From: Caldisericota bacterium
GTDB lineage: Bacteria > Caldisericota > JANLFM01
Direction: 5' to 3'
NCBI GenBank assembly: GCA_024655865.1
Contig: JANLFM010000003.1
Span: 56,236-120,235, forward strand
DNA length: 64,000 nt
Positions within the stretch are counted from its first letter, which is position 1; each line of letters starts with the position of its first letter. Below the pieces are notes generated by a model. That model had not been told where the DNA came from, searched no databases, and was given only the letters and a program-made list of their open reading frames with translations. The position numbers and the translations under genes are program-made. Of the stretch, positions 1-8,433 are shown piece after piece.

Positions 1-266
1 TATGGGTCCATGCGCTCGCTGGTCGTGGGGCCAGCCGAACCAATCACCTGACCGGGTTTCGGAGGTGTGGGGCCAACATAATAGATTACCTGACCCTCCA
101 GCTCGATGGGGAGTTCCTTTCCTTCCTTGATCAGTTGCACCAGCCTTTTGTGCGCAGCGTCTCTGGCGGTATAAATTTTCCCGGAAAGGAGAACTTTATC
201 CCCGATCTTCAGCCTGGCTAAATCTTCCTTTTCGAGTGGTGTTTTTAATTTGTATTCTGAGGACAT
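1..266 (-). CDS. fumB: Fumarate hydratase, beta subunit (partial, N-terminal part)
   Basis: The 88 residues visible run from an ATG at 266 off the window edge. They match the start of the beta (C-terminal, swivelling) half of class I iron-sulfur fumarase: an early basic stretch DKVLLSGKIYTARDAAHKR followed by the GPTPPKPG and GSAGPTTSERMDPY motifs. With the alpha subunit this enzyme interconverts fumarate and malate in the cytoplasm using an oxygen-sensitive [4Fe-4S] cluster. The start lies 12 bp after the alpha-subunit stop, so the two are co-transcribed. L-tartrate dehydratase is the related alternative; the methylmalonyl-CoA genes nearby favour fumarase. The rest of the gene is outside the window. 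Confidence 0.9.
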   Translation of the reverse strand, partial: MSSEYKLKTPLEKEDLARLKIGDKVLLSGKIYTARDAAHKRLVQLIKEGKELPIELEGQVIYYVGPTPPKPGQVIGSAGPTTSERMDP

Positions 267-278
267 TTTCTTTCTCCC

Positions 279-1124
279 TCAAATGACTGCTGTTTTATGG
301 CGCGCGGCATGGCACTGGATGTTCACCGCTACCGGCATACTGGCAATGTGGCAGGGCAGAGTGAGAATTTTTACTCCCAGAGCCGTTATCCTGCCCCCCA
401 ATCCCATAGGTCCGATCCCCAGACGGTTAATGCGCAAAAGGAGTTCGTCCTCCACCTGAGCCCATTTTGGCTCAGGGTGCCTGTCCCTCAAGTCCCTCAT
501 CAGGGCTTTTTTCGCCAAAAGAGCACAGGCTTCGAAGTTCCCTCCGATGCCCACGCCTACGATGATGGGAGGACAGGGGTTCCCACCTGAACGGCGCACC
601 CTGTCCACCACGAAGTTCATAACCCCTTCCAGGCCATCGGCCGGAGTAAGCATCCTTACCTCGCTCATATTCTCCGACCCTCCACCTTTCGGGGCCACGG
701 TGATTTTTAACTGGTCACCGGGAACAATATCCAGATGAATGATGGCCGGGGTGTTATCGCCGGTATTTTTCCTCTCAATCACGGGGTCATCCACCAGAGA
801 CTTACGCAGATAGCCATCCTTGTAGCCCTGCCTTACTCCCTCGTTGATCGCAGAATATAGATCGCCCCCTTTAAGGTGCAGGTCCTGCCCCAATTCCACA
901 AAAATAACGGCAACTCCCGTATCCTGGCAGGCGGGCATCTCTTCTTTTGCAGCCATCCTGTGGTTGGTTAAAATCTGGTGCAGGATCTCCTTCCCTACTG
1001 GTGATTCTTCCTGAGTCAGGGCTTCCTCCAGTTTCTCTAAAACATCCTCGCCAATATAGTAATTGGCCTCAATGCAGAGCTTTTTTACTTGTGGGATTAC
1101 TTCGGAAACATCCAGTTCCCTCAA
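279..1124 (-). CDS. fumA: Fumarate hydratase, alpha subunit (class I, Fe-S)
   Basis: This 281-residue protein has the two-subunit class I fumarase alpha-chain pattern: ACQDTG near residue 65, GGGSENMSEVRM near 150 and GGNFEACALLAKKAL near 195, which carry cluster-binding cysteines of this family. It dehydrates malate to fumarate or the reverse. Translation appears to start at a TTG (1122-1124), with an AGGAG site about ten bases upstream; no ATG fits better. It lies 19 bp downstream of lplA and 12 bp upstream of the beta subunit. In propionate metabolism fumarase bridges succinate/fumarate and malate/oxaloacetate, which matches the transcarboxylase and mutase genes upstream. L(+)-tartrate dehydratase alpha is the alternative reading. 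Confidence 0.92.
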   Translation of the reverse strand: MRELDVSEVIPQVKKLCIEANYYIGEDVLEKLEEALTQEESPVGKEILHQILTNHRMAAKEEMPACQDTGVAVIFVELGQDLHLKGGDLYSAINEGVRQGYKDGYLRKSLVDDPVIERKNTGDNTPAIIHLDIVPGDQLKITVAPKGGGSENMSEVRMLTPADGLEGVMNFVVDRVRRSGGNPCPPIIVGVGIGGNFEACALLAKKALMRDLRDRHPEPKWAQVEDELLLRINRLGIGPMGLGGRITALGVKILTLPCHIASMPVAVNIQCHAARHKTAVI

Positions 1125-1143
1125 TCTCGCCCAGCTCCTTTCA

Positions 1144-2208
1144 TCAATCTTTTAACCCTAAAGCCATAATTATGTCCTCAGTATTGACCCCGGGCATTTC
1201 CTTATCTTTCGATTCCATGAACTGCGCAATTCTGGGGAAAAGCTCGTATTTTTCCCTTCTTGCGCCAATAATGCTTCTTTCCAGCCCTTCCCTGAGGCTT
1301 TTTCGGGGAATTAAAGTGAAATCCCCGCTTATGGATAGATCCTGAATCGTCCCTCCCAGAGAGGGGCCTTCCACTTCCTGGATAGTGCGGATCAGGCCGC
1401 CTCGGGCTTTGTGCTGTCCGAATATCAGATTCAATCCGGATTTAATCTTCAGGGAGTCAACCTCCCCTTTCTTTTTACCGAAGAGGAACTCGGGCTTCTG
1501 CATTTGCCTTTCCAGCGCCCTGGCCCTCCTCAAAAAGTCTGGAGTGAGTTCCGCTTTTTCCAGGGGACCGAGGACCTTTTGGAACTCGGCAATTAAAATC
1601 TCCTGAACTTCCTCTCGGCTGGGGAGCTCTCCCAGCTCCCTCCTCATGGTAGTGAGGTTTTCCTCCAGGGATTTATAAACCTTATCCCTCCACTTTTCGT
1701 CGGGGATTTTAGCCACTCGGGACATGGTCTGGTAATCAAAATCCATGAGCATGGAGCCCACGAAAACCATACACTCGCCGATATCCGCCCCACCCTCTCC
1801 CCCGATTTTTCTCCCGTCTTCGGTTACAAGGTCGTTTACTTCCCGGAAGCGGACCTTGATACCAAAGCGCTCATGAGCTCGACAGGGCGGTTCTGAGAGG
1901 ACTTCATAGGCTTGCTTGATCGTTTGCGGGAACCTCTTGTTCTTGCGGGAGTATATTACCTGATAAAAAATTTGATTCTCATCTAAATATGTCGTGCCGC
2001 CCCCCACTTCCCTGCGGAAGAGAGGAAGGCCAGAGGATTTGATATAGTCCAGATCCACTTCCTGATGGGCATCTTGAAAATAACCAATGCTGATTAAGGG
2101 TTTTTCCGGAGAGACAATCACCAGGGCTTCCACTCCCTCTCGGGCGAGCTCATGGAAGATCACCATCGAGAGGAGGTCGGGCATGCGATCGAGGTTAAAG
2201 AGGTACAT
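1144..2208 (-). CDS. lplA: Lipoate-protein ligase A family protein
   Basis: This 354-residue cytoplasmic enzyme has the biotin/lipoate ligase fold. The signature RREVGGGTTYLDENQIFYQ sits near residues 65-83 and the GRKIGGEGGADIGECMVFVGS region near 130-150. It should attach lipoate (or octanoate) to a lipoyl-domain lysine. The N-terminal catalytic domain is followed by a C-terminal accessory region, giving a length near E. coli LplA. It starts 10 bp after the gcvH stop with an AAGGTAGG ribosome site, so GcvH is its likely substrate. The catalytic lysine and exact chemistry (free lipoate versus transfer) cannot be settled from sequence alone; an octanoyltransferase of the LipM type is possible. 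Confidence 0.85.
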   Translation of the reverse strand: MYLFNLDRMPDLLSMVIFHELAREGVEALVIVSPEKPLISIGYFQDAHQEVDLDYIKSSGLPLFRREVGGGTTYLDENQIFYQVIYSRKNKRFPQTIKQAYEVLSEPPCRAHERFGIKVRFREVNDLVTEDGRKIGGEGGADIGECMVFVGSMLMDFDYQTMSRVAKIPDEKWRDKVYKSLEENLTTMRRELGELPSREEVQEILIAEFQKVLGPLEKAELTPDFLRRARALERQMQKPEFLFGKKKGEVDSLKIKSGLNLIFGQHKARGGLIRTIQEVEGPSLGGTIQDLSISGDFTLIPRKSLREGLERSIIGARREKYELFPRIAQFMESKDKEMPGVNTEDIIMALGLKD

Positions 2209-2217
2209 AAGCCTACC

Positions 2218-2634
2218 TTATTTGGCCTTTTTGCGGATTTCCTCTTCCATCCACTTCAGGGCGGCCTCACCCTTGAAGAGGTTCTCGAGCTCGGAGAGAT
2301 CGGAGGCTTTGAGCTTAAACAACCACCCGGATCCATAAGGGTCGCGATTGGCAAGCGCCGGTTCATCAACGACTTCGGAGTTGACCTCGGTGATCGTGCC
2401 GCTTAAGGGTGAGTAGATCTTGCCCACCCATTTTCCGGTTTCCACGGTTCCCACGACGTCGTCCTGAGAATACTCGTCGCCCTCAGAGGGTAGCTCCAGA
2501 TAGGAAATTTCCCCGGCGAGCTTTTGAAAAAAATCGGTGACGCCGACTGTTGCGACATCACCTTCCATCCTTACCCAGAAATGCTCTTTGTGGTACCAAA
2601 GATCGTCTGGCAGCAGGTAACCCCCTACTTCCAT
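2218..2634 (-). CDS. gcvH: Glycine cleavage system H-like lipoyl protein
   Basis: This 138-residue protein is a full-length GcvH-type lipoyl carrier. The ETGKWVGKIYSPLSG stretch aligns with the lipoylation motif of GcvH and places the modified lysine at K68. The N-terminal HFWVRMEGDVATVGVTDF and the C-terminal DPYGSGWLFKLK region are also GcvH-like. Classical GcvH shuttles methylamine between the P and T proteins. No gcvP, gcvT or lpd lies in the window, so the partner is unknown; a role as lipoyl donor to other enzymes is equally possible. An AGGAGG site fits the ATG at 2634. It heads a transcription unit with lplA, fumA and fumB behind a candidate promoter at 2701-2729. Confidence 0.88.
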   Translation of the reverse strand: MEVGGYLLPDDLWYHKEHFWVRMEGDVATVGVTDFFQKLAGEISYLELPSEGDEYSQDDVVGTVETGKWVGKIYSPLSGTITEVNSEVVDEPALANRDPYGSGWLFKLKASDLSELENLFKGEAALKWMEEEIRKKAK

Positions 2635-2700
2635 AGCGTTTCCTCCTTTGAAAGTGATCCTTTATTATCCCTTGGCATGTAGGAGTCCACGATTGAAACA

Positions 2701-2729
2701 ATTATAACTTAAAGATAAAAATAATTCAG
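2701..2729 (-). promoter_or_regulatory. Candidate sigmaA promoter for gcvH-lplA-fumAB
   Basis: On the minus strand a perfect TATAAT (2701-2706) lies 17 bp downstream of CTGAAT (2724-2729), which matches the -35 consensus at three positions. The predicted start is near 2693, giving a leader of about 60 nt before the GcvH ATG. No glycine riboswitch is visible in that leader. Confidence 0.5.
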
Positions 2730-2840
2730 CATTTTTAAAACAAATTATTTTATAAATGAGTTTTGATGACAGGAATATGCTTTAATGGGAGGCTTTTTTC
2801 CTCAAGTAAAATTAGAAATAGAAAATTTTACGAAAAAGTT

Positions 2841-3248
2841 TTACTTTGTTTCCTTATGCGCGCAGATTTCTGTAAGGACGGAGTTCGTGGATTTGGGATG
2901 GAGGAAGAAGATCTTGGTCCCGTGAGCTCCCTCCCTGGGTTCCTGATCGATGAGTTCAAAGTTAGCGGCTTTGAGGAGAGCCATTTCCTCTTCAATGTCA
3001 CCCGTCTCATAGGCAATGTGGTGCAGCCCTTCTCCCCTATTCTCTAAAAATTTTCCGATCGAGCTTTCAGGAGAAGTGGGTTCCAAAAGCTCTATGTGCA
3101 CATCCCCGACCTGGAAAAAGGCCACCCTCACTTTCTGGGAGGGAACCTCCTCCACTCCTTTAAGCTCCAGCCCTAACTTTTGAAAAACGGGAATGCTCTT
3201 CTTGAGGGAGCTCACGGCAATGCCAATGTGATCAATTTTTTTGAGCAT
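2841..3248 (-). CDS. mce: Methylmalonyl-CoA epimerase
   Basis: This 135-residue protein of the vicinal oxygen chelate fold interconverts (S)- and (R)-methylmalonyl-CoA. Two beta-alpha-beta modules are visible, with the expected metal ligands: His7 in DHIGIAV, the Glu-containing HIELLEP near 55, the histidines in GLHHIAYE and the Glu in VLTEIC near the end. Length is typical. It follows meaB by 3 bp with a GAGGAGG site, and it is the last gene of the mutase/transcarboxylase run before a 206-bp gap. The transcarboxylase makes or uses the S epimer and the mutase the R epimer, so this gene joins the two steps. Confidence 0.95.
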   Translation of the reverse strand: MLKKIDHIGIAVSSLKKSIPVFQKLGLELKGVEEVPSQKVRVAFFQVGDVHIELLEPTSPESSIGKFLENRGEGLHHIAYETGDIEEEMALLKAANFELIDQEPREGAHGTKIFFLHPKSTNSVLTEICAHKETK

Positions 3249-3251
3249 TTT

Positions 3252-4181
3252 CTATTCCTCCTCTCGACCTTCCAAAATCTTTTTAATCAGCTCCCGGACA
3301 ACTGTGGGAGAATAGTAATCCAGGGATAATAGTTTCATGGCATCTTCTGCCTTAAGGCGGAAATAATTTAAAAGGGACTGATAAATCTGGAAATGGACCT
3401 GCCTTTTGCGCTTCTTCTCTAATAGCTTGAGAAAGTTTTCATCCCGAGGAGAATTCTTAATAAATGCCCAGAGCTCTTCTAAGCCTTCGCCGGTCAGGGC
3501 ATCGGTGGAAAAAACAGGGGGTTTCCAGAGTGCATTCTGGAAGCGCGGCGAGTTCTCAATCAGCGATTCCAGCTCAAGTCTGAGCTTTTCAGCCCCCTGG
3601 AGCGTGCACTTGTTCACCACAAAAAGATCGGCCACTTCCATCAGGCCGGACTTCATGGCCTGAATGTCGTCCCCTAAATTGGGGACCAGAACCACGCCCA
3701 CAAGGTCCGCTAAATACATTACCTCCACTTCCGCCTGCCCTACTCCCACGGTCTCTAAAAGGAGCAAATCAAAGCCGTAGTAATCCATCAATTTAACGGA
3801 AACCACAATGCCGGGAGAAAGGCCGCCAAGGTGGCCGCGGGAGGAAAGGCTCCTGATGAACACCTTTGAGGGATCAAGATTAGGAATAGCAATCCTCAGG
3901 CGATCAGCAAGGAGAGCACCACCGGAAAAGGGGCTTGAGGGGTCAACGGCCAGAACCCCCACGCTCATATTTTCTTCCACCGCCCGGGAAACAATATTCC
4001 GGATCAGGGTGCTCTTCCCTGAGCCCGGGGGGCCGGTGAGGCCCACTTTGAAGCTCATGGGAGGCTGGGAAATGACTTCCCCGAAAACCTCCTCAGCCTT
4101 CAGGGGATCGTTTTCCGCAAGGCTGATGGCTTTCGCCAGGGCCCTTAAGTCTCGCCTTTTCAGGCCCTCAATGAGCTGCAT
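3252..4181 (-). CDS. meaB: Methylmalonyl-CoA mutase-associated GTPase MeaB
   Basis: This 309-residue G3E-family P-loop GTPase (MeaB/ArgK) protects and reloads the cobalamin cofactor of methylmalonyl-CoA mutase. The Walker A motif GPPGSGKS is at 50-57; [29 protein letters not shown] (switch region) and the NKC specificity motif follow in order. The start overlaps the end of the mutase small subunit by 14 bp, indicating translational coupling. The old annotation 'LAO/AO transport ATPase' belongs to the same family, but the position between mutase and epimerase genes makes the chaperone role clear. Confidence 0.95.
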   Translation of the reverse strand: MQLIEGLKRRDLRALAKAISLAENDPLKAEEVFGEVISQPPMSFKVGLTGPPGSGKSTLIRNIVSRAVEENMSVGVLAVDPSSPFSGGALLADRLRIAIPNLDPSKVFIRSLSSRGHLGGLSPGIVVSVKLMDYYGFDLLLLETVGVGQAEVEVMYLADLVGVVLVPNLGDDIQAMKSGLMEVADLFVVNKCTLQGAEKLRLELESLIENSPRFQNALWKPPVFSTDALTGEGLEELWAFIKNSPRDENFLKLLEKKRKRQVHFQIYQSLLNYFRLKAEDAMKLLSLDYYSPTVVRELIKKILEGREEE

Positions 4182-4575
4182 CCTTCAGGGTCTTCTCGAT
4201 GAAGTCCACCACCTCATCGATCGTGGTTCCCGGAGGGAAAATTTCCTTGATCCCCTGGGACTTGAGGAAAGGGATGTCATCGGCCGGGATTACCCCACCC
4301 CCGAAGACCACGATGTCCTCCGCCCCTTTTTCCTTTAAAAGCTGTACCACTTTGGGGAAAAGCTGATTGTGTGCTCCCGAAAGCAAGCTCAAGCCCACGA
4401 ACTGGGCGTCCTCCTGGATGGCCGCCTTGACTATATCCTCGGGAGTTTGCCTGATTCCCGTATAAATTACCTCATAGCCCTTATCCCTTAAGGCCTGGGC
4501 GATGTACTTGGCGCCTCGATCGTGACCATCCAACCCCACTTTGGCTATCAGAATGCGAACCTTTCCCTTTTCCAT
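4168..4575 (-). CDS. mcmB: Methylmalonyl-CoA mutase, small (cobalamin-binding) subunit
   Basis: This 135-residue B12-binding domain has the DGHDRG motif at 16-21; His18 is expected to be the lower axial ligand of cobalt. [12 protein letters not shown] and [11 protein letters not shown] complete the dimethylbenzimidazole-tail pocket. It forms the cobalamin half of a split mutase with the 555-residue large subunit encoded 12 bp upstream. AAGGAG precedes the ATG. Length and motifs match the stand-alone C-terminal domains found in archaeal and anaerobic bacterial split mutases. Confidence 0.95.
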   Translation of the reverse strand: MEKGKVRILIAKVGLDGHDRGAKYIAQALRDKGYEVIYTGIRQTPEDIVKAAIQEDAQFVGLSLLSGAHNQLFPKVVQLLKEKGAEDIVVFGGGVIPADDIPFLKSQGIKEIFPPGTTIDEVVDFIEKTLKDAAH

Positions 4576-4587
4576 TTCCGCTCCTTC

Positions 4588-6255
4588 TCAGAAAATGACC
4601 TGTTGCTGGTATTCGCCGAAAACCTTGCGCAGGGCTCCAGTTATTTCTCCCAAAGTAGCGTAAGCTTTCACGGCCTCGATGAAGTAAGGAACCAGGTTTT
4701 CCCCGGTGGAAGCTACATCCTCAATCTTTTTCAGGATGGCATTTACCTTCTCGTTGTTGCGCTTTTGCTTTACTTCCTGAATCCGCTTAATCTGCAGTTC
4801 CCTGAGACGGGGATCAACTTTGAGGATCTCCTGAGGGGACTCCTCTTCCGTCTTGAACTTGTTTAAGCCCACGATGATTCTTTCCCCGCTCTCGATGCTT
4901 TTCTGGTATTTGTAGGCGGAAGCCTGGATCTCGCGCTGGATATATCCTAATTCGATGGCCTCCACCATGCTGCCCATGCTCTCAATGCGCTCCAGGTATT
5001 CCTGGGCCCTCTTTTCAATCTGATCGGTGAGATGTTCCAGGTAATAGGAACCGCCGAGGGGATCAACTGTGTTCGTCACCCCTGATTCATAGGCTATGAT
5101 TTGCTGGGTCCTTAGGGCGATCTGGACGGATTTCTCCGTGGGCAGTCCCAGGGCCTCATCCCGGGAATTGGTGTGCAGGCTCTGAGTTCCCCCCAAAACC
5201 GCGGCCAGGGCCTGAATAGCCACGCGCACGACGTTGTTGTCGGGCTGCTGAGCCGTTAAGGTGGAGCCTCCGGTCTGGGTGTGGAAGCGAAGCATCATGG
5301 ACCTCGGGTCCTGAGCGTGGAACTTTTCCTTCATTATTTTTGCCCAGAGCCTGCGCGCGGCCCGAAATTTGGCCACTTCCTCAAAGAGGTCGTTGTGCGC
5401 GGCAAAGAAAAAGCTGAGCTGGGGGGCAAACTGGTCAATATCCATTCCCGCTTGCTGGGCGGCCTTACAGTACTCAATGGCATCAGCCAGGGTGAAGGCC
5501 ACTTCCTGCACGGCATCGGCACCTGCTTCCCTGATGTGATAACCGGAAATAGAAATGGGGTTCCATTTGGGCATTTCTCTGGCGCAGAAAGCCAGGGTAT
5601 CCACCACCAGGCGCATTGAGGGCTTAGGTGGGAAAATGTAAGTTCCCCGGGCAATGTACTCCTTGAGGATGTCGTTCTGGATCGTTCCCCGGAGCTCGGA
5701 GCGCGGCACCCCCTGCTTTTCCGCCACGGCGATGTACATAGAAAGGAGAATGGCCGCAGGGGCATTGATCGTCATGGAGGTGGACACCTTATCCAAGGGA
5801 ATGCCCTCAAAGAGGATCTCCATATCGGCCAGGCTATCTATGGCCACCCCCACCTTACCCACTTCCCCTTCTGCCAGGGGATGATCGGAATCGTAACCTA
5901 CCTGGGTGGGGAGATCAAAGGCCACGGAGAGCCCAGTCTGCCCCTGATCCAGGAGATATTTAAACCTCTGGTTGGATTGCTCTGCGGTACCGAAGCCGGC
6001 GTACTGCCTCATGGTCCAGAGTCTACCCCGGTACATATTGGGGTAAATGCCCCGGGTAAAGGGATACTCTCCCGGGAAACCTAACTTTTCCAGGTAATCC
6101 TTCTCTTCAAAATCCAAAGGAGTATAAAGCGTGGAAACAGGATTCTGGGAAACTGTGGCAAACTCCTTCTGCCTCTCCGGAGCCTTGGCCACGAAGTTTT
6201 TCAAGGTGGAATTTTCCCAGCGCTCCTTCTCATCCTTCAAGGTTTTTTCTCCCAT
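4588..6255 (-). CDS. mcmA: Methylmalonyl-CoA mutase, large (catalytic) subunit
   Basis: This 555-residue TIM-barrel subunit performs the radical interconversion of (R)-methylmalonyl-CoA and succinyl-CoA. [13 protein letters not shown] near 83-95 and [16 protein letters not shown] near 109-124 are family signatures. Residues Tyr85 (in RQYAG) and Arg215 (in PSMRL) are those of true methylmalonyl-CoA mutases; isobutyryl-CoA mutases carry Phe and Gln at these sites. The B12 domain is absent and is supplied by the next gene. An AGGAGG site precedes the ATG. It lies 31 bp downstream of the 5S gene. Confidence 0.95.
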   Translation of the reverse strand: MGEKTLKDEKERWENSTLKNFVAKAPERQKEFATVSQNPVSTLYTPLDFEEKDYLEKLGFPGEYPFTRGIYPNMYRGRLWTMRQYAGFGTAEQSNQRFKYLLDQGQTGLSVAFDLPTQVGYDSDHPLAEGEVGKVGVAIDSLADMEILFEGIPLDKVSTSMTINAPAAILLSMYIAVAEKQGVPRSELRGTIQNDILKEYIARGTYIFPPKPSMRLVVDTLAFCAREMPKWNPISISGYHIREAGADAVQEVAFTLADAIEYCKAAQQAGMDIDQFAPQLSFFFAAHNDLFEEVAKFRAARRLWAKIMKEKFHAQDPRSMMLRFHTQTGGSTLTAQQPDNNVVRVAIQALAAVLGGTQSLHTNSRDEALGLPTEKSVQIALRTQQIIAYESGVTNTVDPLGGSYYLEHLTDQIEKRAQEYLERIESMGSMVEAIELGYIQREIQASAYKYQKSIESGERIIVGLNKFKTEEESPQEILKVDPRLRELQIKRIQEVKQKRNNEKVNAILKKIEDVASTGENLVPYFIEAVKAYATLGEITGALRKVFGEYQQQVIF

Positions 6256-6286
6256 GTCGTCCTCCTGGGTTTAACGGAAAGTTGAA

Positions 6287-7780
6287 TTATTCTATTTCAG
6301 TTAGACCTACCTCAAAGTCCTGATCGCCAATTCTGATAATGAATTTTTTCTGGGGATGTCCCTCCGGGGTGGGAAGTGAAGTCTTTAAAGCTTCCTCCCG
6401 AACTTTCTTCTTCAGGGGGTCCTTTTGCGCCTCGAAAAACTCTTTGGCCACCTTGGGGTAAAGGGCATAGGTGAGGACGTCCTCCTCCTTATCGGAATAG
6501 GGTTCCATCTCCTTTTTGGCCTTTTCCCATTCTGGAGGCAGGTGATCCGCCGGCCTTCCCTCAATGGGCTTCTCATCCCCGATGGCCTTCTTCATCACAA
6601 TGGGATCGATAGGGGCAGGCGTTCTCCCGTAAAGGCCGCGGCAGAGGTCCTTCACTTCCTGGATGATAATTTTGTAACGCTCACCGGCAAGCACGTTCAT
6701 GGTGGCCTGTGTTCCCACAATTTGCGAGGTGGGAGTGACCAGGGGAACATAACCCAACTCGGCGCGCACGCGGGGGATTTCCCGGAGCACGTCCTCGAAC
6801 TTGTCCAGGGCGTCTTGCTTCTCCAGCTGGCTCACCATGTTGGAAAGCATTCCTCCCGGGACCTGGTAAACCAGGGCGCGCACATCCACCCTTTCCGCGA
6901 TGGGGCTTAAAAGGCTCTTGTAGGCAGTGTCCTTGATCTCCTGGAAGTAATCGGCAATTTCCAGGAAGTGACTCTTGTCAATTCTCAGTTGGAACCCCGC
7001 GTCCTGAAGCATCTCCACCATGGTCTCGGTAGGGGGCTGGGAAGTGCCCATGCTGAAGGGGGAGATAGCACAGTCAATAATGTCCACTCCCGCTTCCGCC
7101 GCTTCAAAATATGCCGTAGGGGCCATGCCGGTAGTGCAGTGGGAGTGCAAGCAGATGGGTAGACCCACTTCCGTTTTGAGCTTGCTCACGAGCTCCGCAG
7201 CCGCCCTGGGCGTGATCAATCCCGCCATGTCCTTGATGGTGATGATGTCACACCCCAGTTCCTTGAGCTCTTTGGCGAACTTCACAAAGCCGTCGATGGA
7301 GTGCACCGGGCTTAAAGTGTAACTTAAAGCGCCCTGAACTATGGCCCCAGTTTTTTTGGCCACGGTGATCGCCTTTTCCATGTTGCGGATGTCGTTTAAA
7401 GCGTCAAAAATGCGGAAGACGTTGATCCCCAGCTCTGCGGCCTTTTTGATGAAGCGCTCCAGGATATCATCCGGGTAGTGCCTGTAACCCACGAGGTTCT
7501 GGCCCCGAAGAAGCATTTGCAGTTTGGTGTTCTTCGTGTATTTTTTGAAAATCCGGATCCTCTCCCAGGGGTCCTCATCGAGAAAGCGAATCATGGAATC
7601 GAAGGTCGCCCCACCCCACATCTCGAAGGACCAGTAGCCCACCTGATCCATTTTCTCGATCATGGGAATCATGTCCTTTGTCCGCATCCTCGTAGCGATC
7701 AGGGATTGATGGGCATCGCGGAATGCCGTTTCCGTTATTTCCACTAAATGCTTTTTTCCTTCCACAATCTTCTCGCTCAT
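6287..7780 (-). CDS. Transcarboxylase 5S-like / oxaloacetate decarboxylase alpha-type carboxyltransferase
   Basis: This 497-residue protein has the pyruvate/oxaloacetate carboxyltransferase TIM barrel: TETAFRDAHQSL and GATFDSMIRFL at the start, the metal-binding lysine in TIKDMAG and the histidine pair in LHSHCTTG. It moves a carboxyl group between carboxybiotin and pyruvate, making or consuming oxaloacetate. There is no fused C-terminal biotin domain; the carrier is encoded 11 bp upstream. Because the 12S and 1.3S partners are adjacent and no ATP-dependent biotin carboxylase or membrane decarboxylase subunit is present, I read it as the 5S subunit of a methylmalonyl-CoA:pyruvate carboxytransferase. 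Pyruvate carboxylase subunit B is the main alternative. Confidence 0.88.
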   Translation of the reverse strand: MSEKIVEGKKHLVEITETAFRDAHQSLIATRMRTKDMIPMIEKMDQVGYWSFEMWGGATFDSMIRFLDEDPWERIRIFKKYTKNTKLQMLLRGQNLVGYRHYPDDILERFIKKAAELGINVFRIFDALNDIRNMEKAITVAKKTGAIVQGALSYTLSPVHSIDGFVKFAKELKELGCDIITIKDMAGLITPRAAAELVSKLKTEVGLPICLHSHCTTGMAPTAYFEAAEAGVDIIDCAISPFSMGTSQPPTETMVEMLQDAGFQLRIDKSHFLEIADYFQEIKDTAYKSLLSPIAERVDVRALVYQVPGGMLSNMVSQLEKQDALDKFEDVLREIPRVRAELGYVPLVTPTSQIVGTQATMNVLAGERYKIIIQEVKDLCRGLYGRTPAPIDPIVMKKAIGDEKPIEGRPADHLPPEWEKAKKEMEPYSDKEEDVLTYALYPKVAKEFFEAQKDPLKKKVREEALKTSLPTPEGHPQKKFIIRIGDQDFEVGLTEIE

Positions 7781-7791
7781 TGTTGTTCCCC

Positions 7792-8196
7792 CTATTCCAC
7801 GAGAATCATGGTTTCCCCGGAGTTCACGTTCTGCCCCTCGACAACCAGGATCTCCTTTACCCTTCCCGGGAAGGGGGCGGCGATCTCGGTCTCCATTTTC
7901 ATGGCTTCCAATTTCAAAATGACGTCCCCTTCCTTGATCTCCTGACCGGGCTGGCAGAGAATTTTAAGCACTGTCCCGCTCATGGGAGCCTGAATTTTCT
8001 TTACTCCGGCAATCTCCGCCACCTTGGGTTTCCCTGAAGGCGGTTGAGGAACCTGGGGCATCTGCACGGGAATGCTCTTGGGCGCAGGGGCCGGAGGTTG
8101 TGTCATCGGGGAAACTGAGGTGATCCTTTTTGTGACCTCCTCCACCTCCACCTCATAAGTTTTGTTATCCACTTTGATCAGGTACTTGCGAATCAT
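7792..8196 (-). CDS. Biotin carboxyl carrier protein (transcarboxylase 1.3S-like)
   Basis: This 134-residue protein has a short N-terminal domain, a Pro/Ala-rich linker (about 29-60) and a C-terminal biotinyl domain with the EAMKMET motif; Lys100 is the biotinylated residue. It carries CO2 between the 12S-like and 5S-like subunits. The two flanking genes encode those subunits, and the biotin ligase gene lies upstream of the operon. The ribosome site AAAGGA overlaps the end of the small upstream gene, so translation of the two is coupled. Confidence 0.93.
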   Translation of the reverse strand: MIRKYLIKVDNKTYEVEVEEVTKRITSVSPMTQPPAPAPKSIPVQMPQVPQPPSGKPKVAEIAGVKKIQAPMSGTVLKILCQPGQEIKEGDVILKLEAMKMETEIAAPFPGRVKEILVVEGQNVNSGETMILVE

Positions 8197-8203
8197 GTTT
8201 TCT

Positions 8204-8419
8204 CTATCCTTTCAAAAAATGGGGACAGTCCCTATTTTTTATCAAACCCATCATATTCAGGCGCCGTCCTTCCAAACCCCAGAGGTTAATCTGGGAAAGC
8301 TGGACTGGTTTAACGGACACGACCTTGAAGGAAAACTTCTCATCGTGCAGGTACCTGGCTAAAGCTGCAGCGATCACGGCCTTGATCTCTGAGGGGATCC
8401 CACTTTTTCTCTCTTCCAT
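8204..8419 (-). CDS. Small carboxyltransferase accessory subunit (MmdE/OadG C-terminal-like)
   Basis: This 71-residue protein has the short pattern seen at the C-terminus of decarboxylase gamma/delta and MmdE subunits: an AVIAAALARYL helix followed by a beta segment and a tryptophan-containing LWGLEGRR end. Such subunits help assemble or stabilise methylmalonyl-CoA decarboxylase. There is no membrane helix, unlike OadG/MmdD. It sits between the 12S and biotin-carrier genes with gaps of 14 and 7 bp. The last dozen residues (from about LIKNRDC onward) are encoded by a copy of the dispersed palindromic repeat at 8214-8240, so the natural end is probably near residue 58. Function is inferred from context and weak similarity. 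Confidence 0.65.
   Translation of the reverse strand: MEERKSGIPSEIKAVIAAALARYLHDEKFSFKVVSVKPVQLSQINLWGLEGRRLNMMGLIKNRDCPHFLKG
8214..8240. repeat. Palindromic repeat copy 1 (inside the MmdE-like reading frame)
   Basis: A-tract, core GGGGACAGTCCC, T-tract. This is the only copy that lies within a coding region; it provides the C-terminal codons of the small subunit. The same core recurs between 34 and 40.5 kb and at 63.8 kb. Confidence 0.9.
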
Positions 8420-8433
8420 TTCTCTACCCTCGC

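Noticed and set aside
947-1345. Plus-strand frames opposite the fumarase, mutase and carboxyltransferase genes
   Set aside because: They are antisense images of well-conserved genes, have no ribosome sites and show no recognisable domain.
2635-2840. Glycine riboswitch upstream of gcvH
   Set aside because: The 206-bp gap is AT-rich and shows neither of the paired aptamers.
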